From Dioscorea cayenensis subsp. rotundata (lineage: Eukaryota; Streptophyta; Magnoliopsida; Dioscoreales; Dioscoreaceae): a stretch of 64,000 nucleotides of DNA. Shown here piece after piece: positions 44,125-58,600 of this stretch. The stretch is from positions 26,591,916 to 26,655,915 of the forward strand of contig NC_052489.1 of assembly GCF_009730915.1 (NCBI RefSeq), read 5' to 3'. How positions within the stretch are numbered: the stretch's first letter is position 1; each line of letters begins with the position of its first letter. A program made the position numbers and the translations under genes. The notes beneath the pieces were generated by a model. That model searched no databases. It had not been told where the DNA came from and worked only from the letters and a program-made list of their open reading frames with translations.

Positions 44125-44410
44125 GTTAAAAATTTAGAACTTATGATTTTCATCTCGAATGAAGCACAAATCATTCATCTTAACTTGTTCTCCAATAGTT
44201 CGGCCGCATTTTTTAAGGCGAGTTTGTGTTTTATAAATTTGTGTAAAGTTGAATACAGAATTTATGCTTGAGATATTGTATGTCTTAAGTTGTTTGAGAT
44301 TGGCCTCAAATGGAGAAGGAAATTAGTGAGAAACCATGCATATGCTTATGGCCGAAAGGATCTCCTTAATTTGCCAAATTAATTCACTGCATTGTAGGCT
44401 AATTGATAGG
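44125..44410 (-). pseudogene. Relic of a DUF26 secreted-protein gene (copy A partner of 47946-48338)
   Basis: The sequence is collinear with the intact DUF26 gene. It shares ACTTATGATTTTCATCTCGA, GAAGCACA-ATCAT, CAATAGTTCG-CCGCA, GAATAC-GAAT-ATG, GTTTGAGATTGGC, ACCATGCAT, GAAAGGATCT and the end near CTGCATTGTAGGC. Several deletions, including the cysteine-motif region, and stops destroy it. The 5' quarter (signal peptide) is missing because the segment boundary to copy B falls here. Confidence 0.85.
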
Positions 44411-46503
44411 GACGCAAGTGTACGCCATTGATAAAAAAAAATTAATCACTAGTAGAATAATTTAAGTATTTGATTATTATCACTAGTCCATTTAATATTT
44501 TATAGATACGGTTATTAATTATATATATATATATATACTATAAAACCCTGTTGTGAAGTTTTTTAATTCTCTAAATTTTATTAGAGACAAAATTTTATAA
44601 CTTATAATCTTTACTCATCTCTGTGACCTTGCAAACAGTATGATAACGGAATTGATTTATTATGCATTATTAAATTAAAATAAGCAGGATAATATAAATA
44701 TGATAGAAATAAGTAATGATGTATAATAACAAAGAAAGACAAAATAAAAATACACAATTGACTAAAATTACAAAAATAAAATAAAATAAAATAAAATCAA
44801 ACAAACAAACAGAAGAAAAGAAAATAGCATGTTCTATTTCCAAAAAATATTCTATCAAATAAAATCATAAAAATATGTTTTAAATAGGTCATAATTAATT
44901 AAATTATAAGTTGGGTTAACTTACATTCAGTTTGATTGACTTTATGGCTTTTTAATTAGATGTAATTTAATCTCTTAAATTCTCTGAGCAAATCCATATT
45001 GCAATGACTGAGATTTTACATAACATAAAAAATTATATAAACCATACATACAGTGAACTATTAGAAAAAGCTCAAACAAAATTTTAGCATAGAAACTCTA
45101 ACAAGATATTTGGTTGAAACATATAAATTAACAATGCATGCATAACAACAACGCTAAAACACGCACACGAACATGGCAAACATATAATAGTCAGAAAAAA
45201 AAAAAATTTGCTTATGAATTGAAGCTAATAAAACTTCTTCAAAACGACAAAATCAGTTGTTATTGATGTTCTAATTGACAAATTTCAAAAGGTTTAGAGA
45301 ATGTACATAAATAACGTTATCAATTTCCCAGCTAGTTAATTATTAACTCTTTAAAAAAAGAAAAAATGGTCCCAGTAAATACAACACAATGTTTATAAAC
45401 GTGTAATGCTTCAACTTGTTTTGTTTTCCAGTTTGCTATTAAAGTCGTGATTTATCCACTTTTATTAAAAAATAAATGTTTATAAACATGTACAAATATT
45501 AAATAAATTTAATAAACACCTATGCTCTCACTTCACTTACAATTTTAGCATTTGATCTCTCATTCTCCCTAAACGAACACCTTACGTGAGAGATTTTGTA
45601 TTACTAGGCCACGATGCTGTTAGTCAATGTCTATATAAATGTCTAGTATTTGAGACATGTTTTTTAATTTCATTTTTCATTGTCAACTCTCAACTTAATT
45701 AATTACTTGGACCATTCATCAGCCAGTCCAACACAACAAACACTATGGAGCACATGGAATAGAAGCATTCACACTTAGCTTTCTCTTCTTCTTAATTAGA
45801 TTATTTGAAGGGTTTTAGCACTCTTGTTAATGCATGCAGTCAATGAAGTCTCCCTAGCTAATATAAAATAGCAATAACGAATCACTCCACATGCCGCTGT
45901 CACCCTTGACTTAAAACAATAAATGGAATCAAGATTTAAGTGACAAGCTTTTGTCATTATACTGGTGTGATCACATGCATTCATGAATGGAATGTATATA
46001 TATCTTCTTCACATTAGTAGTAAATAAACAAATATTAAAACTATATATAGCATGTTATCCTATTGCACGCTCAACCTTTTCATGCATGCATATAGAGTTG
46101 AAAAGCTGACTTATTAATTAGACAACCTTGCATGTCTAAAAAGCTGACTTCCATAACCTTGCATGTTCTGCATGCCTAAGCTTAATTGCCAACCTTCTCC
46201 ATGAAAAAAAAAGTGTTCATTGGATTACGTACAAACATATATAATCATAAATGATCATTCCTGCATGTTTCCAAATGGAACTGTTCTCCAAGTATATATA
46301 TACATACGTTCTTCAAAATAAAATATTAATGCTGCTTAGCTGTGAACAGTGAATATATTCTATCTAGTGAAGGCATGACCGGTTGAATCCTGTCTTTAAA
46401 AGGGGCAGCATTTGTGGTTTGTTTTCATCCATTCAAGTCTCTTTCAAAGCTTATTAATTTGAAGTAGTTAATTATCTGAAGATCACATATAGTCTTTTCA
46501 AAG

Positions 46504-47790
<1,287 letters not shown>

Positions 47791-47945
47791 TGATCATCTT
47801 GTATTTTGTGTAGTTCTTTAATTTCTCTTCAAGTTCATGATGTTCTTTTCAAGTCTAATATTAATTAATAAAAGTTTTCATTCAATGCAACCTCTGGTCT
47901 TATTTAAAGATATAAAAGTACTTGTCACATATAATAATCACAAGT

Positions 47946-48338
47946 TCAAAACTTATGATTTTCATATCGAATGAAGCACACATCATCCATCTCAACTTGT
48001 GCTCCAATAGTTCGACCGCAGTGTGTGTGAATAATATGCACTGCACCCTCAAGGCAAGATTTGCAGACATCACGAATATATAATTTCGAGCATTGCGCGA
48101 AGCCGAATACCGAATATGAGCCTGAGCTGTGGTGTTTTAAGCTGTTAGACATTGGCGTGAGACGGACAAGATCAGCGAGTACACGATGAAGCTCTACCCT
48201 GAAAGGATCTTCTTTGCCAAACTTCTCTGTATTGCAGGCCACTGAAGGTGTAACAGTTATGGCTCTGCTGCTGATCATCAGACATGAGAACAGAACTATA
48301 ACCAATGAAAATGCAAATGCAACCATTGATACTTTCAT
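47946..48338 (-). CDS. Single-DUF26 cysteine-rich secreted protein (ginkbilobin-2/antifungal-like), 130 aa
   Basis: The single-exon frame runs from ATG at 48338 to the stop at 47946-47948. A signal peptide (MKVSMVAFAFSLVIVLFSCL, then MISSRA) is followed by one DUF26/Gnk2 domain. The domain has the defining C-X8-C-X2-C motif (CSKLYIRDVCKSCL), an upstream Cys (VACNTEKF) and two later Cys (THCGRTIGA; DVCFIRYEN). One domain without a kinase or membrane anchor fits the apoplastic Gnk2-like class, members of which bind mannose and inhibit fungi. It converges tail-to-tail with the peroxidase only 155 bp away, so their 3' UTRs probably overlap. Confidence 0.88.
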   Translation of the reverse strand: MKVSMVAFAFSLVIVLFSCLMISSRAITVTPSVACNTEKFGKEDPFRVELHRVLADLVRLTPMSNSLKHHSSGSYSVFGFAQCSKLYIRDVCKSCLEGAVHIIHTHCGRTIGAQVEMDDVCFIRYENHKF

Positions 48339-48340
48339 CT

Positions 48341-49508
48341 TGCTTTCTAATTTAGTTGCTTTTGATGTGATTTAATTCTCTTGGTTCTTGGCAATGAATA
48401 TATAGATAAATATTATAGTAGAGAAAGCATTGGAAGTTTGGAAGTGTTTGTTGTTTGGTGGCAAATTGATTTGGAGATATGTTCATCTTTTTCCTAAAGT
48501 TTTGATAAGTAGAATTTGGTGGAATGGTTTCCCAGATGAGCTCTAAAAATGATTCTTATATAGATATATATATATATATATATATCACAAGGAATATATT
48601 TGGACGGCTGCATGGATTGTAGTTAACTATTTATGCTTTACATGGTAATGTTTTGAATCCAGGTAGAAGACTAGCATATATTGCTATTTTATAATTCTAA
48701 ATTATGGAATAACTGTCCAATTTACAAGTTCTATACATATACATATATGTATATATGTGTGTGTGTGTGTTTGTGTTGGCTCAGATGGGTTTTATGAACT
48801 GAATTATGGTATGGAGACATGAAGCTATGCATTCAACCTAATATTTGGGTTATTATGAATATACGTGGTTAATTTAAAAAAATATAATGATATTTTTTTA
48901 TATATTTTTATCACTTATCGCCTTCTAATTTAATTTATTATTACTAGATTCTTTGCATAGTACAATATTTGTGGGCACGCCTCTTACATGCATAGTGAGG
49001 ACACAGTTTTTCACTTATACACGTGTCCCTGACATGCTTTGCCTATATAGTGAAAAAAAAATATTTTTTTAGTTGAATTAAAATTGAAATTTAGGTGATT
49101 TTGTCTGTACAATAGTAAATGAAAATTCTGAGCTACATCTGGGAAATTTCATGATTTATTTGATTTTTATTTCAAAGAAATACAATTTATGTGAGGCTGA
49201 GATTGTTCTGACGGAACAATCTCGAGGCAAGTGAACGGTGGATATTTCATGCTTGTCTTATTAGACGCCACTATTCGGAGGGTATTAAAACGGGTCGGAT
49301 TCTTTTCGGATCCATAGAGCGGATCCGACCCATCGCTGCCGAGGGTTATACTCTGTTGCGCGGGCGAAGGCGCCGAGTTTAAAGCCTCCCTCCCAAATTT
49401 CTAGGGCGTGTTTCGATCCTTAAACCTCTGAATCTTCCTCAAATTTTCATCCAAATCAAGCCCTAATCTGCTCTCCAGATCGAAATTCCTTGCAATTTGA
49501 TCTCATCC
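48341..49508. promoter_or_regulatory. Divergent region between the DUF26 gene and SCC3
   Basis: The left 850 bp is AT-rich with TA/TG microsatellites (48560-48585; 48730-48775). The 300 bp before the SCC3 ATG are GC-richer (GGATCCGACCC; TTGCGCGGGCGAAGGCGCCG near 49356) as in many cell-division gene promoters. No TATA box is evident for SCC3. Confidence 0.5.
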
Positions 49509-52500
49509 ATGGAGAATGCGGCCGTGGCCTCGGAGACTTCCGTCCGCCGCTCGGTAATCTCTCTTCAATCTCCGTTTTGTGTTGGTTATTTGAGAAATTC
49601 GTTGACATCTTGATGTTATTGTTTATTCTTTGCGAGTAGAAACGGGGTAGGGTTTTGGAGACGTCGGATGTGGCGCCGAGCAAATCGGGTGGGTCGATGG
49701 AGGAGAAGAGCACCGACCAGGAGCAGGGATCCGGTGATGGTTCATTCGATGAGCTCGAAGAGATCCTCCCGAAACCGAAGCGCAAACGTGGTCGGCCGCC
49801 TCGTGCCGCGGGGTTGAAAGAATGCGACACTTTGTTCGGTCTGTGCTACTTTACTCATCCATGTATTTTATTGCTAAATTAGAGAAATGTTTGGTTTGTG
49901 AAATGAAACGTGGTCGCCCGCCTTGTTCGGATATTTCCTCTTTAAGTTTTTCCATTTCCTTATTTTAGTTATTGATATTTTGGTTTGTGAAATGTTTGCA
50001 ATATCGTGCTCTTTCTTTTGTAGATGCTGTAAAAAATAATGGGAAATATATACAGTATATGGTTAAGAAATGGGTGGAGCGATATGAAGCTGATCCCAAA
50101 TCAGCATTAGTTGAGATTCTATTGATGCTTTTTGAGGTATTTTTTTTTTTTTGCAGTTCTGTTCGTTTATTTTGTTATTCGGTACATATCTGTTCAATTA
50201 TATAAATTGTGATTTGTTGGAATGGACAGACATGTGGTGCTAAATATCAGCTGGGTGTTGCTTCCTTTGATGAGATTAACGTGGATGACGTGGTTGTCTC
50301 TCTTGTTGAGTTAGCCAGGAATGTATCCTCGATTTTGTAATGTGCACATGTTATTTTCTGCTTTTAACTAAATTATCATGCCTAAAGTCTGAAGGATAAT
50401 TCTTCTTGTTTTGTTTGCTGCAAAGTTTCTTGCTATATGTTACTGTAAACAAAATTTATAGTCACCGCTGATCAATGAATTTCATGAACCACATTATGTT
50501 AAGTTCTGAATTAACTTTTCCTTTTTGTTCGTTCGCATAACCTACCTTTTATGGATTTCTTAAAGTTTTAGTTTCAATTTTGTTATGGTTGAAACTTAAC
50601 TGAACTCAGGGAGTGATTGAGGATCATTATAACTCAAAGAGCAGGGAGCTCAAGACCTTCAAGGAAAATCTTGGATTGTTCTGGGACACTTTAGTTCTTG
50701 AATGTCAGAATGAACCACTATTTGATAAGATATTGTTTGAGAAATGCATGGATTATGTAATTGCATTATCATGGTATGTTACTCTGTTGAGTTTCTCTGT
50801 TGTCTGCATTGTTTTCTCAAAGATAATAACATGTGTAGAACCAGGCACATGAAGTGTGAAAGATATCTTTCTCATTACATATTCATGTTTTTTCTTTTGC
50901 AACAGTACTCCTCCAAGGGTGTATCGTCAGGTGGCCTCATTAGTGGGCCTTCAGCTTGTGACTTCCTTCATAACTGTTGCCAAAATACTTGGTCGGCAGC
51001 GTGAAACTACACAAAGGCAGTTGAATGCTGAAAAGAAAAAACGGAATGATGGACCTCGTGTAGAGTCACTTAACAAACGGCTATCCATGACTCATGAGAG
51101 GATAACTTATATGGAAGAAATGATGCGCAAAATATTTACTGGGTGAGAGAAATTTTTCATGAAATTGTACCTTATCTGACCATTTCCTTCTTATTTGATT
51201 AATTAGATATGGCTGCTCTTTGCAGATTATTTATGCACAGATATCGAGATGTAGACCCTGACATCCGAATGTCATGCATCAAATCTCTTGGTATATGGAT
51301 TGTGTCATACCCCACACTTTTCTTGCAGGATTTATACTTGAAATATCTTGGATGGACATTAAATGACAAAGTGAGAGTTTCTCACTCAATTTTTTTTTTT
51401 TTTAATATTTTGCAAACCTATCTTATGGAGCTAATCAGTTGTTTATACTGGCATATGTAGAGTGCTGCTGTGCGTAAAACTTCAGTCCTTGCTCTGCAAA
51501 ATCTTTATGAGTTGGATGATAATGTGCCTTCACTTGGACTTTTCACTGAAAGATTTTGCAACAGAATGATTGAGCTTGCAGATGACATTGATGTTTCAGT
51601 GGCGGTGTCAGCCATAGGTCTTTTGAAGCAACTGCTGAGGTGTTTATTTTATCTTTTACCATTGAATCATCTCTCGAACTCTTCTTCTTTTTTTTTTTTT
51701 TTAATGTCCCAATAAGAGGCAAAGGCCTTGCTTGTTTGCAGACACCAGCTCTTAACAGATGATGAATTAGGTCCTCTGTATGATCTTCTTATTGATGAAC
51801 CACCCATGATTAGGCGTGCAATTGGTGAGTTAGTATATGACCACTTGATAGCACAGAAAGTGAAGAATTCACAATCAGGAATGTCAGGTGCCTTATTTTA
51901 TTTTATTATTGTGAGTTTGAATATTTTTCCTTTTTAATTCACACTTTCAACTCATCCATTGCAAATTTAATCCAGGTGGAGATAATGAATCCTCTGAGGT
52001 TCATTTGGGAAGGATGTTGCAGATTTTACGAGAATTTCCCGATGATCCTGTTCTGAGCGCATATGTAATTGATGATGTTTGGGATGACATGAAGGCCATG
52101 AAAGTACAGTTTTGAATCACAAATTATCTTTACAATACCCTGTAATAAATTATTCACATTATTTGCAGCTATTATGTTTATTTGGTAAAAACAAAACCTG
52201 TGATCAAACTATTCAATTGCTGATACTTCTTTTGATAGGATTGGAAATGTATTATTGCTATGCTCCTTGATGAGAACCCCGTTATTGGACTTACGGATGT
52301 GGATGCAACCAATCTTGTTCGATTACTACATGCTTCTGCTAAGAAGGCTGTAGGAGAGAAAATCGTCCCTGCTACAGATAATCGGAAACAGTATTACACT
52401 AAAGCTCAGAAGGTATTTTGATCTCCTTTCTCCGATTTGAAAAATCTCTATGGAAATGCTTTAATGTTCAAATGCTGGAACAAAGCCGGACAACAACATC

Positions 52501-52644
52501 TGGGATGCTTTTATATCTTAAGCCTTTCCATTTTACTCCTTTTTATGTTGTAATGCTCAAGTTTTCTCAAACATGTGCGTTCTTTACGCTGCATTGTCAC
52601 ATGAAATGCTTATAATTAAGAATTAATTTCTCCCTCTCTCTCTC

Positions 52645-52679
<35 letters not shown>

Positions 52680-55600
52680 TGCACATATACATTTATATAA
52701 GCTAAACTATCCTCTTTAAGCCTATTTGAATTTGCTAATTTTAAGTAGCATTATGATCCTTTCCTTATTGCTCACATCTTATCCTTTGTCTAGTTTTTAT
52801 ATTTAATATTTATTTTGAAAAACTATTTCTCAGGAAGGATTGGAGAACAGCAGGAAGGAAATAACTATTGCTATGATGAAGAACTATCCACAGCTTTTAA
52901 GAAAATATATAGCTGATAAAACAAAGGTGTCATCTTTGGTGGAGATTGTTGTGCTTTTGAAACTAGAGCTGTATTCATTGAAGAGGCAGGAAAAGGTCTT
53001 GTGGGCTGCTTTTGTTGTGCTTTGATTTTTCTCATACTTAATATCATTAGGAGGTGACTATTGTTTCTTATTATTTTCAGAATTTTAAGGCCATTTTGGA
53101 ACTTATAACTGATGCTTTCTTCAAGCATGGTGAAAAAGATACTTTGCGGTCTTGCATCAAGGCAATTACCTACTGCTCTAATGAAAGTCAAGCAGACCTG
53201 CAAGATTTTGCACAAAATAAACTGAAGGATCTTGAGAATGAGCTACTGACTAAGCTGAAGTCTGCAGTGAAGGAAGTGACGGTATGCATCAATAAAATTT
53301 CTATTTTACTATCTATTGAGTAAAATATAATACATGTAGTTGCAGGTGGGTGATGATGAGTATTCTCTTCTTGTTAATTTGAAGCGATTGTATGAGCTTC
53401 AACTTACAAAGTCTGTTAGCAATGATGATTTGTATGAAGATATGGCTAAAATTCTTAGGGATTTTAAAGATCTGGAAGATGAGGTATTTTTTTAAATTTC
53501 TCAATTCTAATGTTTTCCACCCAGAATTCTTATTTGTCTCCATGTTGTTCCAGGTAAAGAGTTTTCTGCTTCTCAACATGTATTTGCATGTAGCCTGGTG
53601 TCTGCAGTCAATTGATGGTGAAAATCCTTCTGAAACATCTCTTACTGCGCTTATGTCCAAACGCACAATGTTGATTGAGCAATTACACTATTTCACTAAC
53701 ACCATTCCTGAAGTTCAAAAAGAAGGGAGGGGCAGGAATGTGCTTTCCTCTAGAGTAAGTCATGATGTATACCCTTAGAGCATGCTTTTATGGACTGATA
53801 CCTCATGATGCATAGTACCTTTTTTGAATTGAGTCAGATGCTTCACCTCAATGCCCATATACAACTTCATATGTATTTTACTCTGTGATAGGTCTGTATT
53901 ATACTTGCGGAAGTTTGGTGCTTGTTCAAAATGTCCAGATATACTTCGACAAAGTTGGAAATTTTAGGATATTGTCCAGATACATTGATTCTTCAGAAGT
54001 TTTGGAAGCTTTGTGAAAGTCAGCTTAATGTTTCAGGTCATAGTTATTAATTTGTAACAATATTTGTTTGGGCAGTAAAGCATTATACTGATTCATATAT
54101 GTGACAGATGAAACTGAAGATGAGGATGCCAATGAAGAATATATTGAAGAAACCAACCGTGATGCTATCATGATCGCAGCTGCAAAGCTGGTGGCCAGCC
54201 ATACAGTATCTAAGGTAAACCTTTTATGTCAATTTATGGCTAATTTTTTGTTACCAGGACTATTTTTAGGATTTTCAGTGAGGTGCCCACTAAAATACAT
54301 CTTTAAAGGGTAAATTACTTGTTAGTCTGTGAAATACCAATCAGTTGTGAAGCTTTCAGAATTACCTGACAATCCTTTTTGTGCGACTTACTTTTTGGTT
54401 CCTATTGGTCATGATCCGATAACCGTCTCTTAGAAAACCCAGTTTTGGTCTTCTATCTTTCAGCAGGGTAATGTTTTACTCATCCCTTCAAAACTTTTGG
54501 ACATTTGTCTTTTCCATGGCCTTTCCCCATCCTCGTCTTTCTTAATATTTTCTTTCTTCTCCTATGTTCTTGTGCCCTTTTCTTATGTTCTTTTCCTCCT
54601 TTTTCTCTTGCATCCCTATTTGTTTGTTCTTAGTTCCTTATGGGATGTCTAGATGGGTAATAAGAGGGGATTGGATTAAGGCACCAATTTGTATTAAGGC
54701 CTATCATATTTCTTGTGAAATTAGAATGGAGGAGAGGAACATGGGAAGTGTGTTGGGGACAGGAATGAGAGAGATGATTGGATGAAAGATGTTTATTCTC
54801 TGTGCTTAACATTTCTGTCCTTAGTGAGAGATAAGTTATTTATGATCTTAATCATGATCATGGTTGTAATTAACATTGTCATTAATATAATTTAGTATTA
54901 TTATTGAAGTTATTAAACATGTACAAATATCATTAACATTGATAGATGTTTTACCTATGTAACACATATATATTCATCTACATAAAACACACGCACACTC
55001 ACACACACGTGATAGCTATCTGTGTTTATATATATATTATTATCAATATATGCATATACATCAATTACATGCACATATATGTAATATGCGTATACACGTG
55101 TATATATATGTTAGGCATATTTTTGGAAATTAAGTTGTTGATAATTACTTATTTAAATTTTATTAATTAATTTCCATAATCATATATAATCAACAACAAA
55201 TAAATTAAAAAAAGGAGTTGAAGATGGCATAAGATTGGATTGGTGGTATAATGGTAATTTTTACTCTTAACTCTTAATCCGGAGTAAACTACTTCTGTGC
55301 TCGGAATGGAAGTGGCTTAATCTGGTTTAAAATCTCTTATTCCTTGTGGGTAGAATTAAGGGTTCTTATTTGTTTGGCAAAAGTTCGAGGAATGAGGAGG
55401 GGCAAGGGGGATTGGCCCTTATTCCTTGTCCAAACAGCTCCTATGTCCTTTGATACTCTTTTAGCTTTTATCTGAGGTTGTCTTTTTTTCTTTGTGGCAT
55501 ATGGATTTGTATATCATTGTCACTTGGTGCAAGGAGAAGGGACGCATCATTAGGTTGAGTTTGTTGTCTTCGTCGGAGTTTGAGAGCGATATAGGCTTGA

Positions 55601-58600
55601 ACCATAAGCTGTGAGGGTGAAATGCTCCATCTGTACCGAGCATAACACCTATTTGTTGGGTTGGCAACAACGAGAATTTTAAGGTGATGTGACTTTCAAC
55701 AAGTTTATAAGAAGACTGTGGTGTACATGTTTACGACAGATGTAGTGGTTGGTCAATCAGTGATTGACTTTGTCACATATGGCATAATATGAGCGTGTAG
55801 TTTTATATTAAAACCTCATGAAGGACGATTGCTATTGTAATCGAAGCTTGTATGACATGCATCAACATTGTTTTTCTTGGGGTATCTGGTTATTGTTGCG
55901 GCAAAAATTTGCTATTTCCATATGGATTTATGGTTTATTTTTCCACCTGTGCATGCAATATTCCTCCAACCCTTTATTATTCTTCCATACGTTTTTATTA
56001 TTTCCACTTACGATTTAGTATTTGTTCGTATGGTTTAATAGTTACAATTTGTTCCTGTTCTTGTCTTTGTGGTATTGGTTGCTTAAAGACTCCTTATTTT
56101 CCTTCCATTCCTTTGTTTTTATCAACTTCAACAACCATTATCACATTTGATGTTTGTTCCCATCAAGTGCCTTAATAAAGCATTTTTTGATGAAAACGAA
56201 TTCTTCTTCTCTTTATTGGAGTTCTTTAAATTTGTCTTCACCACCTACTTGTGGTAAGGCAGATTGAGGACTTCACTAGTGCAATGTCAGGTTGGAATGG
56301 CAAAGGTGTGGCATATGATGTTATCTATGAAGCACCAATGTTTATTCAAGGCTTACATACTAGACATGTATTGGGCTGTGACATGCCTCCGACACTTTTG
56401 ACACATGTCAGATTTGTCGGAGCATCTTTTTTACATTTTATTATTTTTTTTATTTTTAATTTCGGACACACTCCAACACTTCGTATCATCATGTCCAGCA
56501 GCCCGGCATGTTTTTGGGACATGGTATATATTAAGTTATAGGCCTCATTTTGTGCATATGAAATTATTGAATATGGATACTTGCAGTAATTAGTGACTTT
56601 ATTTTTAGGATTTTAGGCTCATAATTTGCTTGTAGTTGATGTATTGTGTCAAATTTTTATTAAAAATACACACATATATAATTATTTAATGTATCTCTAA
56701 TGTGTCATGTCCTAAGTTTTGGAAAATGGCATGTTGCTCTATTGTATCATGTTGCATGCCATGTGTCGGTATCCGTGCGTCCTAGGGTGTTGTGAGGGAC
56801 CGAGGGTTTGTGTTCTTCATCTTTGTAGAATCTTGAAAATGTAGAATGATTGGGGTGTTTCTTTTTCTCCTATGAACTAGCTGTTCTTCTCTTTGTGAGC
56901 GTGCTGGCAGGGTGAAAAGCTAACACATTAGGAGAGGCCTCTTAATTATTCATAACAGCCATATCCTATTTCTATCGAGGTTTCTCCATCTCCTAATGTG
57001 GTGGTCCGTCGGTGAGAAAGAGGGTGCTTAAGGGAAATCTTTTTTAAAAATATGGTTGGGGAAAAATTTATGATCTGATCACACTTTGATTTAATTAATA
57101 TTAATCAAAATTTAAATAATTTAATATCAAATTTTATTTTTTAATTAATAACAAGTAGTTAACAATATTAATTGTTTTAACTACTAATTATCAAATAGAT
57201 CTATTTAAAAATATAAATCTCATTAAAAAGGGGTTAGTGGGTTAAATTTAGTGTGTTTGGTTAGAGAATATGAGTAATTGACCAACCAAACATACTGTAA
57301 CAGAGGACGGCAGAGGAGGGCAGGGATGTTTTATAAATGGATTCAACCCTAAGAAGTAGTTTCCAGATAAAGAATGGATTTTTCCGTGAACCCTAAAATG
57401 TGGGGATCATGGACGGACGTTAAAAAGTATTAGGGACTTATAGTTGTTTTGTGGGTAGTGATGGTTCAGCAATAAGGCCTCCTAGGGATTTCCCAGAGAT
57501 CTTGTTTTTGAATCTTTACTAACAACCCACCGTTGGCCTTTTGGAGCATTGTGGTTAATCGCCAATGGGTTGTAACTAGATCAATTTTACTGCCACTTAA
57601 TAGTTGCTTTCTTTTTTTAACCAATGAATGCATTTGATGAAGCATTTCAGGAGTGCATAAGGGATATTCAATTAATGGATTTGGTAAGAAAACTTTAACA
57701 AGTAAGCTCTGGATAAAGAATGGATTTTTAGGGATTCCTAAAATGCAGGGATTGTTCGATGGTTGTTGAAAATTGTCTGGGACTTGAGGTTGCTTTCCTT
57801 TTTAATCAATGAATGGATTTGTTGAAGTAGTTCATGAAACATCTGGCCTTTTGAATTTATCTGCGATGGTCTTGGATCATTTCCTGGAAAAAGCTCTCCA
57901 TTTTATTCTTAAGTTGATATATATGTATATATATTTATTTATAATTAGGGGAAGATTAAATATCATGGTTTGTTTCATTGGTTGACTTCATTTTATAACA
58001 AAATGAAAAATAATAAAAACTTGAAAAAGTTTTTAAATTTATTTTTTGTTGCTACACTGACATGTAGCTCATAAATAGATTTCCTTGTAGTGTACTTCAT
58101 TGATTATTTTGTTGGATTTTACATTTATTTTCTGTTCGCAGGCCTTCCTTTTATTTCCCAAGTAATTGCTATGACTCATCCATGTACCTCAGAAATTAAC
58201 CTTTTCAAGTCATTCATGTATATTGTCTAATAGGTTTAAATCATTGCAGGATTATCTTGGTCCAGAGATCATTTCACATTTTGTTATGCATGGACCAAGT
58301 GTTGCAGAGATAATTAAATATCTAATTACTGTTTTGAAGAAAAATGAGAATGAAGATCTTCCTTTTCTGTTTCTTGAGGCATTAAAAATGGTAAGATTCT
58401 CTTATCTTCATACTATAATGTTCCCATGGTGTGATGCTCATGGGTGGTGTGACTGATTTTTAACTGTATGCTTACATAAAGCTTGTCATTATTTTCTTAG
58501 GCCTACCAGCGGCATTTGTTGGATCTTTCCGTGAGTGATTATGAAACCTTAACAAACAAGTCTTCAGATTTTAAAGAGCTGGCTTCTAGGCTTGCAGGGA

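Larger units (their letters stand above)
37425..44420. repeat. Tandem segmental duplication, copy A (peroxidase + DUF26 pair, decayed)
   Basis: This copy matches 44445-48340 in order. The shared parts are the AT-rich start (AGAATAATT-AAGTATTTxATTATTATC; TTTTATTAGAGACA; ATAACxxGAATTGATTTA). The peroxidase upstream region follows (ACCATTCATCA-CCAG; AGCACATGGAATAGAAGC; AAAGCTGACTTCCATAAC), then the peroxidase gene, its 3' UTR and a DUF26 gene. Copy A has been enlarged by three insertions missing from copy B, at 37611-38156, 38550-38772 and about 40931-44098. It ends inside the DUF26 relic directly against the start of copy B. Confidence 0.85.

Noticed and set aside
49350..49380. E2F site in the SCC3 promoter
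   Set aside because: The GCGCGGGCGAAGGCGCC stretch resembles but does not match the TTTSSCGC consensus; no claim is made.
56251..56541. Possible extra SCC3 exon in intron 17
   Set aside because: No cohesin similarity is seen. The flanking exons already join in phase (VSK to DYLGPE) with the expected family sequence.
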